From Andalucia godoyi (taxonomy: Eukaryota; Discoba; Jakobea; Jakobida; Andaluciidae): a DNA stretch of 64,000 nt. The notes beneath the pieces are model-generated. The model made no database searches. It had not been told where the DNA came from and saw nothing but the letters and a program-made list of their open reading frames with translations. The first letter of the stretch is position 1; each line of letters begins with the position of its first letter. Of the stretch, positions 48,521-58,922 are shown piece after piece. The stretch is from the NCBI GenBank assembly GCA_009859145.1, contig VRVR01000062.1:62001-126000 (forward strand), written 5' to 3'. Position numbers and translations under genes: made by a program.

Positions 48521-51500
48521 ATGCAGGAAGCCGGTTCGGACCACACGTCGAGACTTGTAGACTATGTATTGACAGTGGGTCTGGCGCCAAGTGCATGCTC
48601 TCCCCCGTCTCCGCGGTCTCCCACAGATGCGGCAGATGCCACGGACGCCACGAACGCATCGTCGGTGTGTGCGGACCCAGTTAGTGTGATGTCGCTGGGG
48701 GCTCGTGTCTACCGTAGTGAAAAGCTGTTTGCCGCGTCGGTGCTGCATAGACTGCCACGCGTGTCGCACAAGGACTTTGACCTTCCGCCGGGATGCCCGC
48801 TCTTTGCATACCCATCCGGCATCCAGCCAGTCGGACTCTTTCTCCAGCACGGCCGCCACCCGTCGCCATGCTCCATCAATGCCGTCAGCTGCACCAGCAG
48901 CAGCAGTGGTGGTGGTGGTCACGGTCAGAGCCATGGTCATCCTCTTCATGCTCCACAGCAGTTAGATTCCAATCGGAAATGCAGCACGGATTCAGATCGC
49001 TCGTTTGCGGAGAGCGGGAGTTATGCTTCAAGCACTGGGTTCAGCAACTCGCCGAGTTCACCTGCATTTGATTCACCGAGTGCGTTCGGCCGGTCCGCCA
49101 CGTCTACATTCACAAGTATGGGTGCATCAACGGGTGCATCAACGGGTGCAGGTACAGGAGCATGGACAGGAGCATCGTCCACAAAGGTCGGCGCCGTAGT
49201 ATCGCTTCCTGCGATGTGTCACGATGCACTGTACTCGTTTGCGCTGACGAAGCTTGATGGACGACGGGTCTTTGGAGTGGTACTCACGCGCTGGTTTCGC
49301 ATTTCTCGCAAAAGAGCAGCAGAACTAGGACTGCCAATCTCTTTGAAGAGCTCCAGTGCACTCGGCTCGAGTCTCTCGCAAAGCACGCAGAGTCAGAGCC
49401 CGACGCAGAGTCCAAGGCTGCAACACACCCTGCCAAGGTCAGGCTCAGACTCTGCATCCACGTCTGCGTCTGCGTCCACTCCTCCGACTCCTCCGACCCC
49501 TACTGCTGCTTCGTGCGGCTTAGATAAAAGAGAGACAGCGGACGAGCAGGGAAATGCGATGCACGAGCGGGATGCGACCGAGGGGTTTATTCGGTGGTAT
49601 GTTCCGTGTTCGCTGGTGCTACTGTCGCATCATCCATATCACAGATCGTTTTTTCAGCTTATGGAGTCGGTGGCGGACTATTCGCATAGATTCTTCCGGC
49701 CGATTGTGCTCATCCGACTGCATGCGTTGCTCAAAGGAATCGGGCCAGACTGCACAGATCCGGTCGTTCGCCTGGCTCCGTCATGCAAGCCTGTCAATTT
49801 TCCAGCGCCGTCACTGTTTCCGCTGTACGATGTCGACTATGGAGTGCTCGCAGAATGTGTTTCTCCACAGGTGTTGGCACGCTGTCTGAGTGTGCTGCTC
49901 TTGGAACAGCGCGTGGTCATTGTGGGAGAGGTTGATCCGCTGCTGAACGATCTAACACCCGTGAATGCTTCCTTGGAGAAGGAAAAGAAGTCTCTGTTCG
50001 CGTGGTCACGAGAAAACCATGCATCGTATCGGCTCGTTCAAGTTTGCGAAGCATTGATGGGCCTGCTGTCCCCCTTTTCCTGGCCACACGTCTACATTCC
50101 CATGCTACCGTCCACGCTTGCCGACATTCTAGACGCTCCTGTACCGTACTGTCTCGGAATACGCCGGTCGGACTGGGTAGACTTTGGCAGGAACACTCTA
50201 CCCAAGGATGCGTTTGTTTTGGATCTCTGCAGCGGCGTGCTGTTGGAGCCACTGGCGGTCGACCCCCCGATCGTAGACCTGCCCGTGAAGAGCCGACGAG
50301 CGACATTCAACTCGTCGACTCCTTCCCAGTCACCCTCGACTCCTCTCTCAAAAGGCGTTCGTGCTCCCATTGTGAAGCATGGGTGGCTCAAAGGACTGGC
50401 AATGCGACCAGAGCCCATTTTGCCTGCAGCACTCTTCACCGGAAGCCTTGTCGATTCATCGGCAGCAGATACCAGTTCGTCGAACGGGATCTTGCCCGTA
50501 GACCAGTGTATTCAGTTTTCCGTTCTTGGAAATGATTCCAAACAGTCTCACAGTATCCGTCTCGACGATACAGCATTTTCCTCGTCCTCTTCCATGGACC
50601 ACAGATCCCGGGGCTCCGTACTGTGCAGCTCTCCAACCTCGCCGCGGCCTCCGTCGGATTCATATCAGAATAGTATATTTGGGCACAATCGTAGTGGTAC
50701 CGACCCTTCCTCGAGGACAAACACCCAATTGAATTCTCCGGATTCATCCTTGCTGGATGATGACGATGACACGAGTTGGATCGATGCGGAAATCGACAAG
50801 GCTCTTGGAATAGATGATGTCAGTGTCCAGCTGGGTTCACCTGTGTTTGGGAACCCAATGTTGCATTCGGACTCGCTGTGCCCGACTCCCACCCCGGTTT
50901 CCTCTCCCACCCCCATCATCGTTTCGCCCCTTGGTGGTTCTGCGCAAAGGATTGCAGTCGGATCGAGCCAGTCATCGACTGAAGTATCTGACGACGAGTA
51001 TTGCGGGCTTTTCTTGCGGAAAATTGTGTTTCGAACGGTGTTTGAACTTGTCAAAACGTACCCGCTTTTCTTGAAGACACCTGGCTCCGGCACTTCGGCA
51101 TCCGGTATTTCGTCGAGTGCGGCTGCGCTGAACTTGTCAGATACTTCGTCGAACTCTTCCTCTTCTTCGTCATCGGCCAACACGGCCTCCTCGTCTGGCA
51201 ATCCTAATCAGCAAGGAACCGCAGACTCCATTTTTGATTCGGATGCATTTCTCGCTGATGTATCTGCAGAGCACGCGCCGTTCCTTCGCATGCTTGTTCA
51301 GTCGCAGGTATTCGGTGTCACCATCAACGACCGGATGTTTCGGCAATCCAGCAGATCTCGCGGGAGTTCTCACCATGAAGATCAAAACAGCTCGGCGGAC
51401 GCTTCAGAAGACGGCGGCGAGTTCCAACAGGATCTTTTTGACCGGTTGCTCGCAGAAACGATGCGCAGAATGTGTCTGCAGATCGAGATCTTAGCGTCTT

Positions 51501-52162
51501 CGTCCCACCGTGGCTGGCTTACGAAATGCGGCAAGTTACGTAAGTCCTGGAAACGGAGATACGTTGTGCTTGCAGACCGCGAGTGCAAGTACTTTTCAGA
51601 CGCATCTTGCAAGTCTTGCAAAGGGTCGGTTCCGTTTTCTCCTGGAGAAGCGCGCGTCATTGTGGTTCCAGCAGGTGTGGAGGCTCGCGTCGCTGCTCCA
51701 GATGCTCCACACCCTTTTATATTCGCTCTTGTCACAAAAGATCGAAAGCTTGTCTGCTGCGTGGAAGACAACCAAACGCGCCAACAGTGGGTGCGAGTTC
51801 TCCGAGCCAAGACGATGGACCCCGCGATCCGCAAAGCTCTCGAGGTGCACGGTGCTCCGCGCGTGTACACAGCTCACGGTTCAGAGATTGGCGGCAGCTC
51901 CTTCCAGTCTCGCGACGTACCTTTCTGGAAACAAGGCGGTGCGCGGTTGCTGTGGCTTGTACAGGGCAACCATGCATCCACAACCACCAGCGCGAACACC
52001 ACCACTGCGTCGTCGTCCATGGGCTTCAATGGCAGCGGTGCGCAGAATCGAAGCCAAGCCATCAAAGGCGGATCGCTGGTCGCGCCTCTGGAGCACGAGG
52101 ACGCATCCTCGCATAGCGTTGTAGACGACTTGTATGAATCCGGATCCGACGATGACGCATAA
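48521..52162 (+). CDS. DENN-domain protein with C-terminal PH domain
   Basis: Likely guanine-nucleotide exchange factor for a Rab GTPase in membrane traffic. 1213 residues from the AUG at 48521 (MQEAGSDHTSRLVDYVLTVGL); the frame extends 8 codons upstream without AUG. uDENN: about 10-275, split by Ser/Gly/Thr inserts and ending CHDALYSFALTKLDGRRVFGVVL. cDENN: about 350-550 with WYVPCSLVLLSHHPYHRSF, VLLLEQRVVIVG and LLSPFSWPHVYIPMLP. dDENN follows after a long disordered linker, from about 825 (CGLFLRKIVFRTVFEL) with FLRMLVQSQVF. PH: about 995-1105 (RGWLTKCGKLRKSWKRRYVVL; closing NQTRQQWVRVLRA). The DENN + PH order resembles DENND5/SBF-type architectures, but subfamily and Rab are not decided. 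Confidence 0.88.
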   Translation: MQEAGSDHTSRLVDYVLTVGLAPSACSPPSPRSPTDAADATDATNASSVCADPVSVMSLGARVYRSEKLFAASVLHRLPRVSHKDFDLPPGCPLFAYPSGIQPVGLFLQHGRHPSPCSINAVSCTSSSSGGGGHGQSHGHPLHAPQQLDSNRKCSTDSDRSFAESGSYASSTGFSNSPSSPAFDSPSAFGRSATSTFTSMGASTGASTGAGTGAWTGASSTKVGAVVSLPAMCHDALYSFALTKLDGRRVFGVVLTRWFRISRKRAAELGLPISLKSSSALGSSLSQSTQSQSPTQSPRLQHTLPRSGSDSASTSASASTPPTPPTPTAASCGLDKRETADEQGNAMHERDATEGFIRWYVPCSLVLLSHHPYHRSFFQLMESVADYSHRFFRPIVLIRLHALLKGIGPDCTDPVVRLAPSCKPVNFPAPSLFPLYDVDYGVLAECVSPQVLARCLSVLLLEQRVVIVGEVDPLLNDLTPVNASLEKEKKSLFAWSRENHASYRLVQVCEALMGLLSPFSWPHVYIPMLPSTLADILDAPVPYCLGIRRSDWVDFGRNTLPKDAFVLDLCSGVLLEPLAVDPPIVDLPVKSRRATFNSSTPSQSPSTPLSKGVRAPIVKHGWLKGLAMRPEPILPAALFTGSLVDSSAADTSSSNGILPVDQCIQFSVLGNDSKQSHSIRLDDTAFSSSSSMDHRSRGSVLCSSPTSPRPPSDSYQNSIFGHNRSGTDPSSRTNTQLNSPDSSLLDDDDDTSWIDAEIDKALGIDDVSVQLGSPVFGNPMLHSDSLCPTPTPVSSPTPIIVSPLGGSAQRIAVGSSQSSTEVSDDEYCGLFLRKIVFRTVFELVKTYPLFLKTPGSGTSASGISSSAAALNLSDTSSNSSSSSSSANTASSSGNPNQQGTADSIFDSDAFLADVSAEHAPFLRMLVQSQVFGVTINDRMFRQSSRSRGSSHHEDQNSSADASEDGGEFQQDLFDRLLAETMRRMCLQIEILASSSHRGWLTKCGKLRKSWKRRYVVLADRECKYFSDASCKSCKGSVPFSPGEARVIVVPAGVEARVAAPDAPHPFIFALVTKDRKLVCCVEDNQTRQQWVRVLRAKTMDPAIRKALEVHGAPRVYTAHGSEIGGSSFQSRDVPFWKQGGARLLWLVQGNHASTTTSANTTTASSSMGFNGSGAQNRSQAIKGGSLVAPLEHEDASSHSVVDDLYESGSDDDA

Positions 52163-52250
52163 TCTGTTTTTTTCTTCCCCTTCTTCTTTTATTGTTTTTG
52201 TTTTTGTTGTTGTACATATTCACTTTATATAAATCCACAACTGGGTTACA

Positions 52251-55200
52251 TTAAAAGCGTTTCTTTGAAGCTCGAGACGCGCCGGCACCACTCGATTGCC
52301 GACTCTCAACATCGGCCAGGATGAATTCCGAATGAATGCTGTCTGGATAACTGGCGGAAGCACCCTGAGATTTGCGGGCCTTCTCTTTCGCCGTCCGCCG
52401 AGGAACGCTCGGAGGCAAGGGCGACGAACTTCCTTGTCGATGCTCGATGTCGGGTAGCAACGCTTCTGGCACAGCACCGCGATCATTTCCTTTTCTCGAG
52501 TTCGTACGGCGCGGCGAGATGGAAGAAGATCTTGGGGTCCGAGATTCAACGTCTGCCAACAGCAAATCAACAGAGCTCATGTTCGACGAGGATTCTGCAG
52601 GACCAAGTTGGTGAGAAGACGTCGAACGTGTTCTGGACTGCATTGGTTCAAACAAGAACGAGGCACCTCGACCGCTGCTTCTACCAGAAGATAGCTGTCT
52701 TGCAGTGATAATGCCAGCCGCATGCAGAGCGCTTGGAGATGCGGAGCGGGCCGATTCCGACTTCCACTCCACAGACGGTGCCATTGTCTTGGATTGGGAT
52801 ACTGCGCGAACGGATGCACTCATGTCGGATCCATTCGTCTGCGAGACCGCGGCTGAACGGCGACTAAAGTGCACTTGGTTCTCCATTTGGGGCGCAGCAA
52901 CTGACACCGCTGGGCTCATTTTCTGCAGAATGTCCGCATAGCCTGGCGCAATTGGTGTGCTTGCGAACGAAACCGTCCGATGTTTGGCACGTCGAGGCTT
53001 TGCGTTTGCATTCTCATCAGTCGGGTGCTGGATCTCGCCACCATCGTTGTTGTCCGACACCTCGACAATCCTATCAGGTGCATCCACCTGCGCAGTAGAA
53101 TGGCACTGGAACGCATCGACGCTGATTTCAGAAGCAGCACCGAAGTGTACAGCCGCGGGGGGACTACATCGACCGTGAGACGTTGGAGCTGAGACATTGA
53201 CTCCGTGATCAGTAGAAGCAAAGTTATTGCCATCGTGTATCATCAAGGGCTCCTTGCCTACAGCAAAATCATGCGTGGCACCATCTTGTAAAGCAATTTC
53301 CGGTGCAAGTGGCGGGACTGCAGGAGAATCGAGCGTGTGTTGATCGATCGGCTCAAGCCGGTCATTGGCGCAGCACACAGGACGCTCGGGGCTGTCGCCG
53401 TTGTCCACAGACGACGACACCAATAACGACGATGGTGGTGACGATGATGATGACAGTGACAATGGACCAACAACATCACGGTGCAATCCTTGTTGCTCCG
53501 GTGGAGTGGTCTCCACCGCTTCCACCAATTTCACCTTGCAATCTGTGTGCTTAGAGCCTATCAGCGGAAGAACTGCAGCAGAGCCCTTGATCCAAGATGC
53601 GACCTTCTGCCGAGGATCTGCGCCGTTTGGCAATGCCCCATCAATCTGCAAGCCGGGTACGGACAGTCTCAGCTTGCTGTTCGGCGCCGATGCTGTTTGC
53701 TTCTGCGATTCAAATACATCCACCAGCAACATGGCACTGGGACTGAAGGTCTTGGGTGCTGCCAACATCGAGGGTCGCTTGTGGGCTGCGGGTGCAGCAA
53801 ACGCGAGTCCTGCAGCATCTGTCAAGCTGTCGTCATCCGCAAGTCGTGGCCCACGCCGACTTCCGGGCAGGAGAGCAGGTCTCAAACCATTACTACCAAA
53901 CAGAGGATTGGACGGCACCATGCTGACGTCCGATGTGCTGTCCGGAGTTGCGGTCGTGCTGGCACCATCTGATGGCACTAACTTGATCCCAAGCACCTCC
54001 GATTTCTTCCTTGCTTTCGACTGCATGATCCACCGTTTGGCAACCACAACTTCTTTCAAAAGGGCGGCGAGGTAGAGCGCGAACGAACCCACAGACACAA
54101 TCATTTCAAAAACAGACAGCAATATGTTAATAATCACCTGAACGAACTGACATATGGCCAACGGGAGCGTGACATTCCTTGCAACAATGCTGTCGCGAGA
54201 CAGGCCGATCATAGAATACAATACGCAGCACATCAATGTGTCCAGACTCGAGTTGAAACACGACATGATTTTCCCTCGCCGCTCACTGGACGGCTGATAC
54301 ACCAAAAAGAACATTGAGCGCAGCGCGGAGAAAAGCAGCACAATAGAAAGCTGGACCTCCTGCGAAACAAAATCTAGCGCACCTGCCACAACGAGCGCGG
54401 CATCTACTATGAAAATTGCAAATAAACCAGGATACACAAACCAATTATGACCAAACTCCAGGAATCCCGTATCCCATTTCTTGAGCGTGTGGAACAATTC
54501 CGGACTCATTGTGCGAGTATGTCGCAGAGATCGGATCACCCAAAAATAAGACAAACTCAAATAAATAATGCATACAAAAATGGCTGCAACACTCTCCCAC
54601 AGCGGGCGCTGATCGAAAAACTTGGAAAAAAGAAGCATGATTGAAACAAACACTCCATAGTAGGAACCGAAAAACACTGCAAAATACAGTCCACGGAAGA
54701 AGATCCACGTTTTCGTCGCGAGCTTCAACGACTGCACAGCAATCAAGCAATCTGCGAGGACACGCAGCTTCCAATAGAGCCTGATCATGAACACCAAGTA
54801 CAAGACACCGAGAAAGACAAGGTGGCAACAAGCAATGGCCGAATAAACGAAAACGAGAGAGATGAGCTGGATTATAAACGAACAAGAATACGTGTCCAGC
54901 GTCCCCATCATGTACAGTCTCAGATTGGGATCCGAATCCTGCATACCAGGATCCGGGCTTTCGTCCAAGAAACCAAGCGACTGCAATGGATCCGTGAGGA
55001 AGGTCAATCGGAACTGGAAGGACGCAATGTTCGTTGCCTGTACGAATTCAATGTACCACACAGGGAAGTTAATCCTCAAGCAAGCCATCCGCGTGATGGC
55101 CTGGACCGCATCAAAAAGACTGATTGCGCCGCCGCTGGAGGATACGGACGCCCCAACGGTGGTTCCTGCAACGGCTCCTTCCGCAGCGCCCCCTCCGACA

Positions 55201-58200
55201 GCGCCCCCTGGAAGTGCAGCCGGCGGATCTCGGAGCGAATTGGGATTCACAAACGTCGAGCAGCTCGAGTCTGTCCATTGCGCATCGCAGACGCAGGAAT
55301 GCCCGTCGGAGCTGCAGGAACCATGCCCCGAGCACGATGACGCACGAGAACAAAAGACATTGCAGGAATTTCCATAAAAATTCACGCTGCAATTGACGCA
55401 GTACGGCCCTGCAAACATGCCCCCGCAGATACAAGATCCGTTCCCAGACATGCCATCCCTGCATGTTCCTCCGTTCCAACAAGAAGGACATATCGTGCAG
55501 TTCGGACCAAAAAACCCCGAAGAACACACGGAACACGAATTCGACGCCGGTCCGGGAGTAGAAAATCCTAAAGGACAGACAGAGCAGCGATAAGAAGTAT
55601 GTGAATTGGAAACCGCTCCAACAGAACACGGGACACAGGACGATTGGGTGAGATCCGGTTCATAGCCATCGGCACACACTTGACAAGAAGGATAATCAGT
55701 GCGATTTGCACCAGAAATCCGGTTGATTGGACACAGTACACAGCTTGCACGGAATAGGTCCGAGCCAAATCCTGCTGGACAGGGGCTGCACATGTGCAAA
55801 CTCGAAGAATTCGAATACCACCCAGGCGAACAGGGCCTGCAGTGTGATCCATCCGCGGAAGGTTCGTATCCGTTCGGACACATGGTGCACAAATGTTGTA
55901 CAGTGTCATTCGAGTATGTACCCAAAGGGCATTTGGCGCAGATTGATCTGGACGCCGACGGCTCATGACCGTCGTCGCAAGACACGCACACGTAGCCAGA
56001 AGTAGCATTGCTGAATGTCCCCACAACGCACGGGTCGCAGCCCGAAAAGCTGGCAGAAGGTTGCGTTCCAGCAGGGCAATATTTGCACAAGAATCCACTT
56101 GAAGAGTTGCTGTACATTCCGGGTGCACACGCTACGCACGCACGCTGGTCGGTGTTCGGCTGAGTGCCGTCTGTACAATATGTGCAATGGTATGCCACGG
56201 ATGCATTCGAAAATCTTCCGCTGAAGCACGGCACGCAGTGGTCTAAGGACGACGACGACTCGTGGCCGTCTGGACACTGGACGCACGTCCATGCTGTAGA
56301 TGAATTCACAAACTGTCCTGATTGGCACGGAACGCAAGCTGCGCGATCTGAGGATGAAGCATATCCAACAGAACATGAGGTGCACGAAAAGGCAGTACTT
56401 GCATTGGAATAATATCCAGCTGGGCAAGGAATGCAAACAGATCTGTCCTCCGATGGTTCGCTCCCAGTTGGGCACGGCGAACACAAAAAACCAGTCGACG
56501 AGTTGGAAAACCGGCCCGATGCACAATTGACACAGTGCGAGCGCGACGCATCAGCCTCTGTACCAGGCGGACAAAACTTGCATTCAAACGACACTGTCGC
56601 ATTTGAGAATTTCCCTGCAGTGCATTCGCGACAACTTGAGAACGGCCCAAAGGGCTCATGTCCAAGAGGACAGCTTTCGCACATAAAGGATGTGCTGAAG
56701 TTGCTGTACTTCCCGTTGTCGCATGGCGCACACGCATCACGTCCCATTGACGGTTCACTTCCCGACGGACACGAGACACACACGTTGCTTGTCGACGAGT
56801 TCGCGTACTGGCCCGTGGAGCAGACGGCACACCCCGACTGACCCGTGTTCGGCTGCGTGCCCGACGGACACGAGACACACACGTTGCTTGTCGACGAGTT
56901 CGCGTACTGGCCCGTGGAGCAGACGGCACACCCCGACTGACCCGTGTTCGGCTGCGTGCCCGACGGACACGAGACACACACGTTGCTTGTCGACGAGTTC
57001 GAGTACTGGCCGACGCCACAAGGCAGGCAAGCGTCACGTACGGGGCTCTTGCTCTCCTCCCCATCCGGGCAACTGATGCACAAGAGCGCCGTCGTTGAAT
57101 TGGAATACGTGCCGATTGCACAATCCATGCACGAACCCCTGCCTGGTGCAGATGTCTGTCCAGCAGGACATGCGGTGCACTGAAAATGCGAGGACGAATT
57201 AGAGTACTGCCCATTCGCACATGCAACGCACGACACAGCACTCGTTGCGTTGAGGAACGCTGTTGAGAATCCCGGATCACACGGAGTGCAATATGGATAA
57301 GTACCACTGAGAGCGAGCGAGGTATTCCTCCAGTAGCCAAGCCTGCATATTTGTGTTGGGACTGTCGCCTGGCCGAGGAAGCTGCAAATGTCCATTGCAG
57401 ATACATAGAGAACGTATTCGCCTGGTGCAATGCCCGACAGTGTTATAGTCTGTGCATTTGAGGACAGCGTAAAATTCAACATTGCGACAACCACACTCCC
57501 ATTCTCAGAGTCAACGAGCGATAGGTTCCAAGCCATCTGCGAAAAAGACGAATACTGTTCAAGGGATCCAGCAAACGAGACGAGAATGGAATTGATACTG
57601 TTCTGGAATGCCGAAACAACAAGTGTGGGTCCCTTTGCGGGTGAAATCGCCATTTGAATGGAGTACCGGTCCGCCACCGATCCACCAGGGTTCGGCGATG
57701 GTCCAGACCGCGCTACAGCAACCGGATCTCTCTGAATGGAAAACTGGATTCCAGAAAACAGCTGGTCACGAGAAAGAAAATAATAGTTTGATGATGCAGA
57801 TTCCTCGTAGCCCGTGAACGAGTGGATCCTCACTCCGGTGACATATGCCGACATGGACGAGTACTGGATGAGCAAAGTGTATGGATTTTGCAGCGGCGAG
57901 CTAACAGATTCGAGCGCTGCGCCGTCTGTTTTTGTTGTTGCCCACGAAAACGTAAGCTTTGCATACGAGGCATTTGTCTTGGAAGCCTCGCCTGCATCAT
58001 CCGACAGGGAGATTGAGAATGGGTACGAACTATTGAACGGCGGTGAGAAATACATGAACCCGTTTGCCAACCGAGTTCCCGTCGTTGTGTCTGTTGCTCT
58101 GGACAATATATGTACAAGTCCGAGTGTGTCTGTTGAGGCCGTATATGTAAACCCGAAGACCGCAACATCGAATCCAGAAATCGGCGCGTTGGAAAGTGAT

Positions 58201-58388
58201 CCAGCATAATTGTAATAGTTTGCCGCAGTCCGATTGCCGATGTCCGCCGCATAGATCGGAACCGACGACGCATTCAAACACAGCAGTGCATCCACGCGCA
58301 TCACATGACGGTCAACACCAAGCGCCAGAAAAAACGCAATATGTACAATAAACAAGCTTTTCCAAGGACGCCACTGCAGCACGCTCAT
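52251..58388 (-). CDS. Cysteine-repeat (GCC2/GCC3-like) multi-pass receptor-like protein
   Basis: 2045-residue surface protein, probably a receptor or adhesion protein. Seen in order: a signal peptide (about 1-30, LFIVHIAFFLALGV); an N-terminal beta-rich ectodomain (about 35-350); roughly twenty cysteine repeats of the ephrin-receptor/GCC2-GCC3 type (C-x2-G-x-Y-S-N-S-S-T..C..C-P-x-G) at about 360-1000, rich in N-x-S/T glycosylation sites; and one EGF-like module near 1020-1060. About seven hydrophobic segments follow (about 1165-1450, first SFIIQLISLVFVYSAIACCHLVFL, last LALYLAAL-like). The Ser/Asp-rich cytoplasmic tail has about 590 residues. No kinase or cyclase domain. AUG 58388; the upstream frame is only the CA repeat. 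3' end lies 88 bp from the convergent DENN gene. Confidence 0.88.
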   Translation of the reverse strand: MSVLQWRPWKSLFIVHIAFFLALGVDRHVMRVDALLCLNASSVPIYAADIGNRTAANYYNYAGSLSNAPISGFDVAVFGFTYTASTDTLGLVHILSRATDTTTGTRLANGFMYFSPPFNSSYPFSISLSDDAGEASKTNASYAKLTFSWATTKTDGAALESVSSPLQNPYTLLIQYSSMSAYVTGVRIHSFTGYEESASSNYYFLSRDQLFSGIQFSIQRDPVAVARSGPSPNPGGSVADRYSIQMAISPAKGPTLVVSAFQNSINSILVSFAGSLEQYSSFSQMAWNLSLVDSENGSVVVAMLNFTLSSNAQTITLSGIAPGEYVLYVSAMDICSFLGQATVPTQICRLGYWRNTSLALSGTYPYCTPCDPGFSTAFLNATSAVSCVACANGQYSNSSSHFQCTACPAGQTSAPGRGSCMDCAIGTYSNSTTALLCISCPDGEESKSPVRDACLPCGVGQYSNSSTSNVCVSCPSGTQPNTGQSGCAVCSTGQYANSSTSNVCVSCPSGTQPNTGQSGCAVCSTGQYANSSTSNVCVSCPSGSEPSMGRDACAPCDNGKYSNFSTSFMCESCPLGHEPFGPFSSCRECTAGKFSNATVSFECKFCPPGTEADASRSHCVNCASGRFSNSSTGFLCSPCPTGSEPSEDRSVCIPCPAGYYSNASTAFSCTSCSVGYASSSDRAACVPCQSGQFVNSSTAWTCVQCPDGHESSSSLDHCVPCFSGRFSNASVAYHCTYCTDGTQPNTDQRACVACAPGMYSNSSSGFLCKYCPAGTQPSASFSGCDPCVVGTFSNATSGYVCVSCDDGHEPSASRSICAKCPLGTYSNDTVQHLCTMCPNGYEPSADGSHCRPCSPGWYSNSSSLHMCSPCPAGFGSDLFRASCVLCPINRISGANRTDYPSCQVCADGYEPDLTQSSCVPCSVGAVSNSHTSYRCSVCPLGFSTPGPASNSCSVCSSGFFGPNCTICPSCWNGGTCRDGMSGNGSCICGGMFAGPYCVNCSVNFYGNSCNVFCSRASSCSGHGSCSSDGHSCVCDAQWTDSSCSTFVNPNSLRDPPAALPGGAVGGGAAEGAVAGTTVGASVSSSGGAISLFDAVQAITRMACLRINFPVWYIEFVQATNIASFQFRLTFLTDPLQSLGFLDESPDPGMQDSDPNLRLYMMGTLDTYSCSFIIQLISLVFVYSAIACCHLVFLGVLYLVFMIRLYWKLRVLADCLIAVQSLKLATKTWIFFRGLYFAVFFGSYYGVFVSIMLLFSKFFDQRPLWESVAAIFVCIIYLSLSYFWVIRSLRHTRTMSPELFHTLKKWDTGFLEFGHNWFVYPGLFAIFIVDAALVVAGALDFVSQEVQLSIVLLFSALRSMFFLVYQPSSERRGKIMSCFNSSLDTLMCCVLYSMIGLSRDSIVARNVTLPLAICQFVQVIINILLSVFEMIVSVGSFALYLAALLKEVVVAKRWIMQSKARKKSEVLGIKLVPSDGASTTATPDSTSDVSMVPSNPLFGSNGLRPALLPGSRRGPRLADDDSLTDAAGLAFAAPAAHKRPSMLAAPKTFSPSAMLLVDVFESQKQTASAPNSKLRLSVPGLQIDGALPNGADPRQKVASWIKGSAAVLPLIGSKHTDCKVKLVEAVETTPPEQQGLHRDVVGPLSLSSSSSPPSSLLVSSSVDNGDSPERPVCCANDRLEPIDQHTLDSPAVPPLAPEIALQDGATHDFAVGKEPLMIHDGNNFASTDHGVNVSAPTSHGRCSPPAAVHFGAASEISVDAFQCHSTAQVDAPDRIVEVSDNNDGGEIQHPTDENANAKPRRAKHRTVSFASTPIAPGYADILQKMSPAVSVAAPQMENQVHFSRRSAAVSQTNGSDMSASVRAVSQSKTMAPSVEWKSESARSASPSALHAAGIITARQLSSGRSSGRGASFLFEPMQSRTRSTSSHQLGPAESSSNMSSVDLLLADVESRTPRSSSISPRRTNSRKGNDRGAVPEALLPDIEHRQGSSSPLPPSVPRRTAKEKARKSQGASASYPDSIHSEFILADVESRQSSGAGASRASKKRF
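56761..57010. repeat. 99-bp tandem repeats coding for cysteine modules
   Basis: Units begin at 56761, 56860 and 56959, exactly 99 bp (33 residues) apart. They are near-identical at DNA level, whereas the neighbouring modules of the same protein have diverged freely. The third unit diverges after about 57005. In frame throughout. Confidence 0.93.
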
Positions 58389-58398
58389 CGTCTTCTCA

Positions 58399-58440
<42 letters not shown>

Positions 58441-58922
58441 GATCAATATTGTTCTTTTTCTTTTTTCTTCTTCTTCTCCCGCAGCACAGAGGCACAAGGT
58501 GAATATGCGTATGTATGCACTCGATTGTGTAAACTGCGAATTAAAAAACAATGACGAATGAAAAGAATGAAAAATAGGAGATGAAATGAAGAAATGTTTT
58601 GAAATGAACAGCAGACGGAAAGAAGGCGGACAATGCGCCGAACACGCAGGATTGATGGGATTGACGGCTGGTCACTTCGGGAAACAGGAATGATGGACAT
58701 TCCCGAATCTCCCGACAGCAAGAAAAGATCCGGCATTGGAAAAAAGTATAACAGCGTTTTAACGACTTTTCAACTGGTTGTAATCGCTTCCTAATCGACC
58801 TCTCAAATTAAGCAGGCTCACGGATGATGGATCCAAAACCAAAACCTCTAAACTCCAAGCCCAAACAGAATCGAACAGAATCAAAAAGCAGAATCAAAAC
58901 AGAAAACAGAGCAGACACAGGA
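58389..58922. promoter_or_regulatory. Divergent region (receptor-like gene / CEP19)
   Basis: 534 bp. (CA)n at 58401-58437, a TTC-rich run (58450-58480) and A-rich sequence before CEP19. An in-frame AUG at 58824 would add 33 Lys/Asn/Thr-rich residues to CEP19. Confidence 0.45.

Noticed and set aside
56761-57010. Evenly spaced repeats considered as CRISPR-like
   Set aside because: Repeats are in-frame coding modules of a cysteine-rich protein with no spacers.
58389-58436. Cys-Val repeat N-terminus of the receptor-like protein
   Set aside because: Translation of the CA microsatellite; a proper signal peptide begins at the AUG at 58388.
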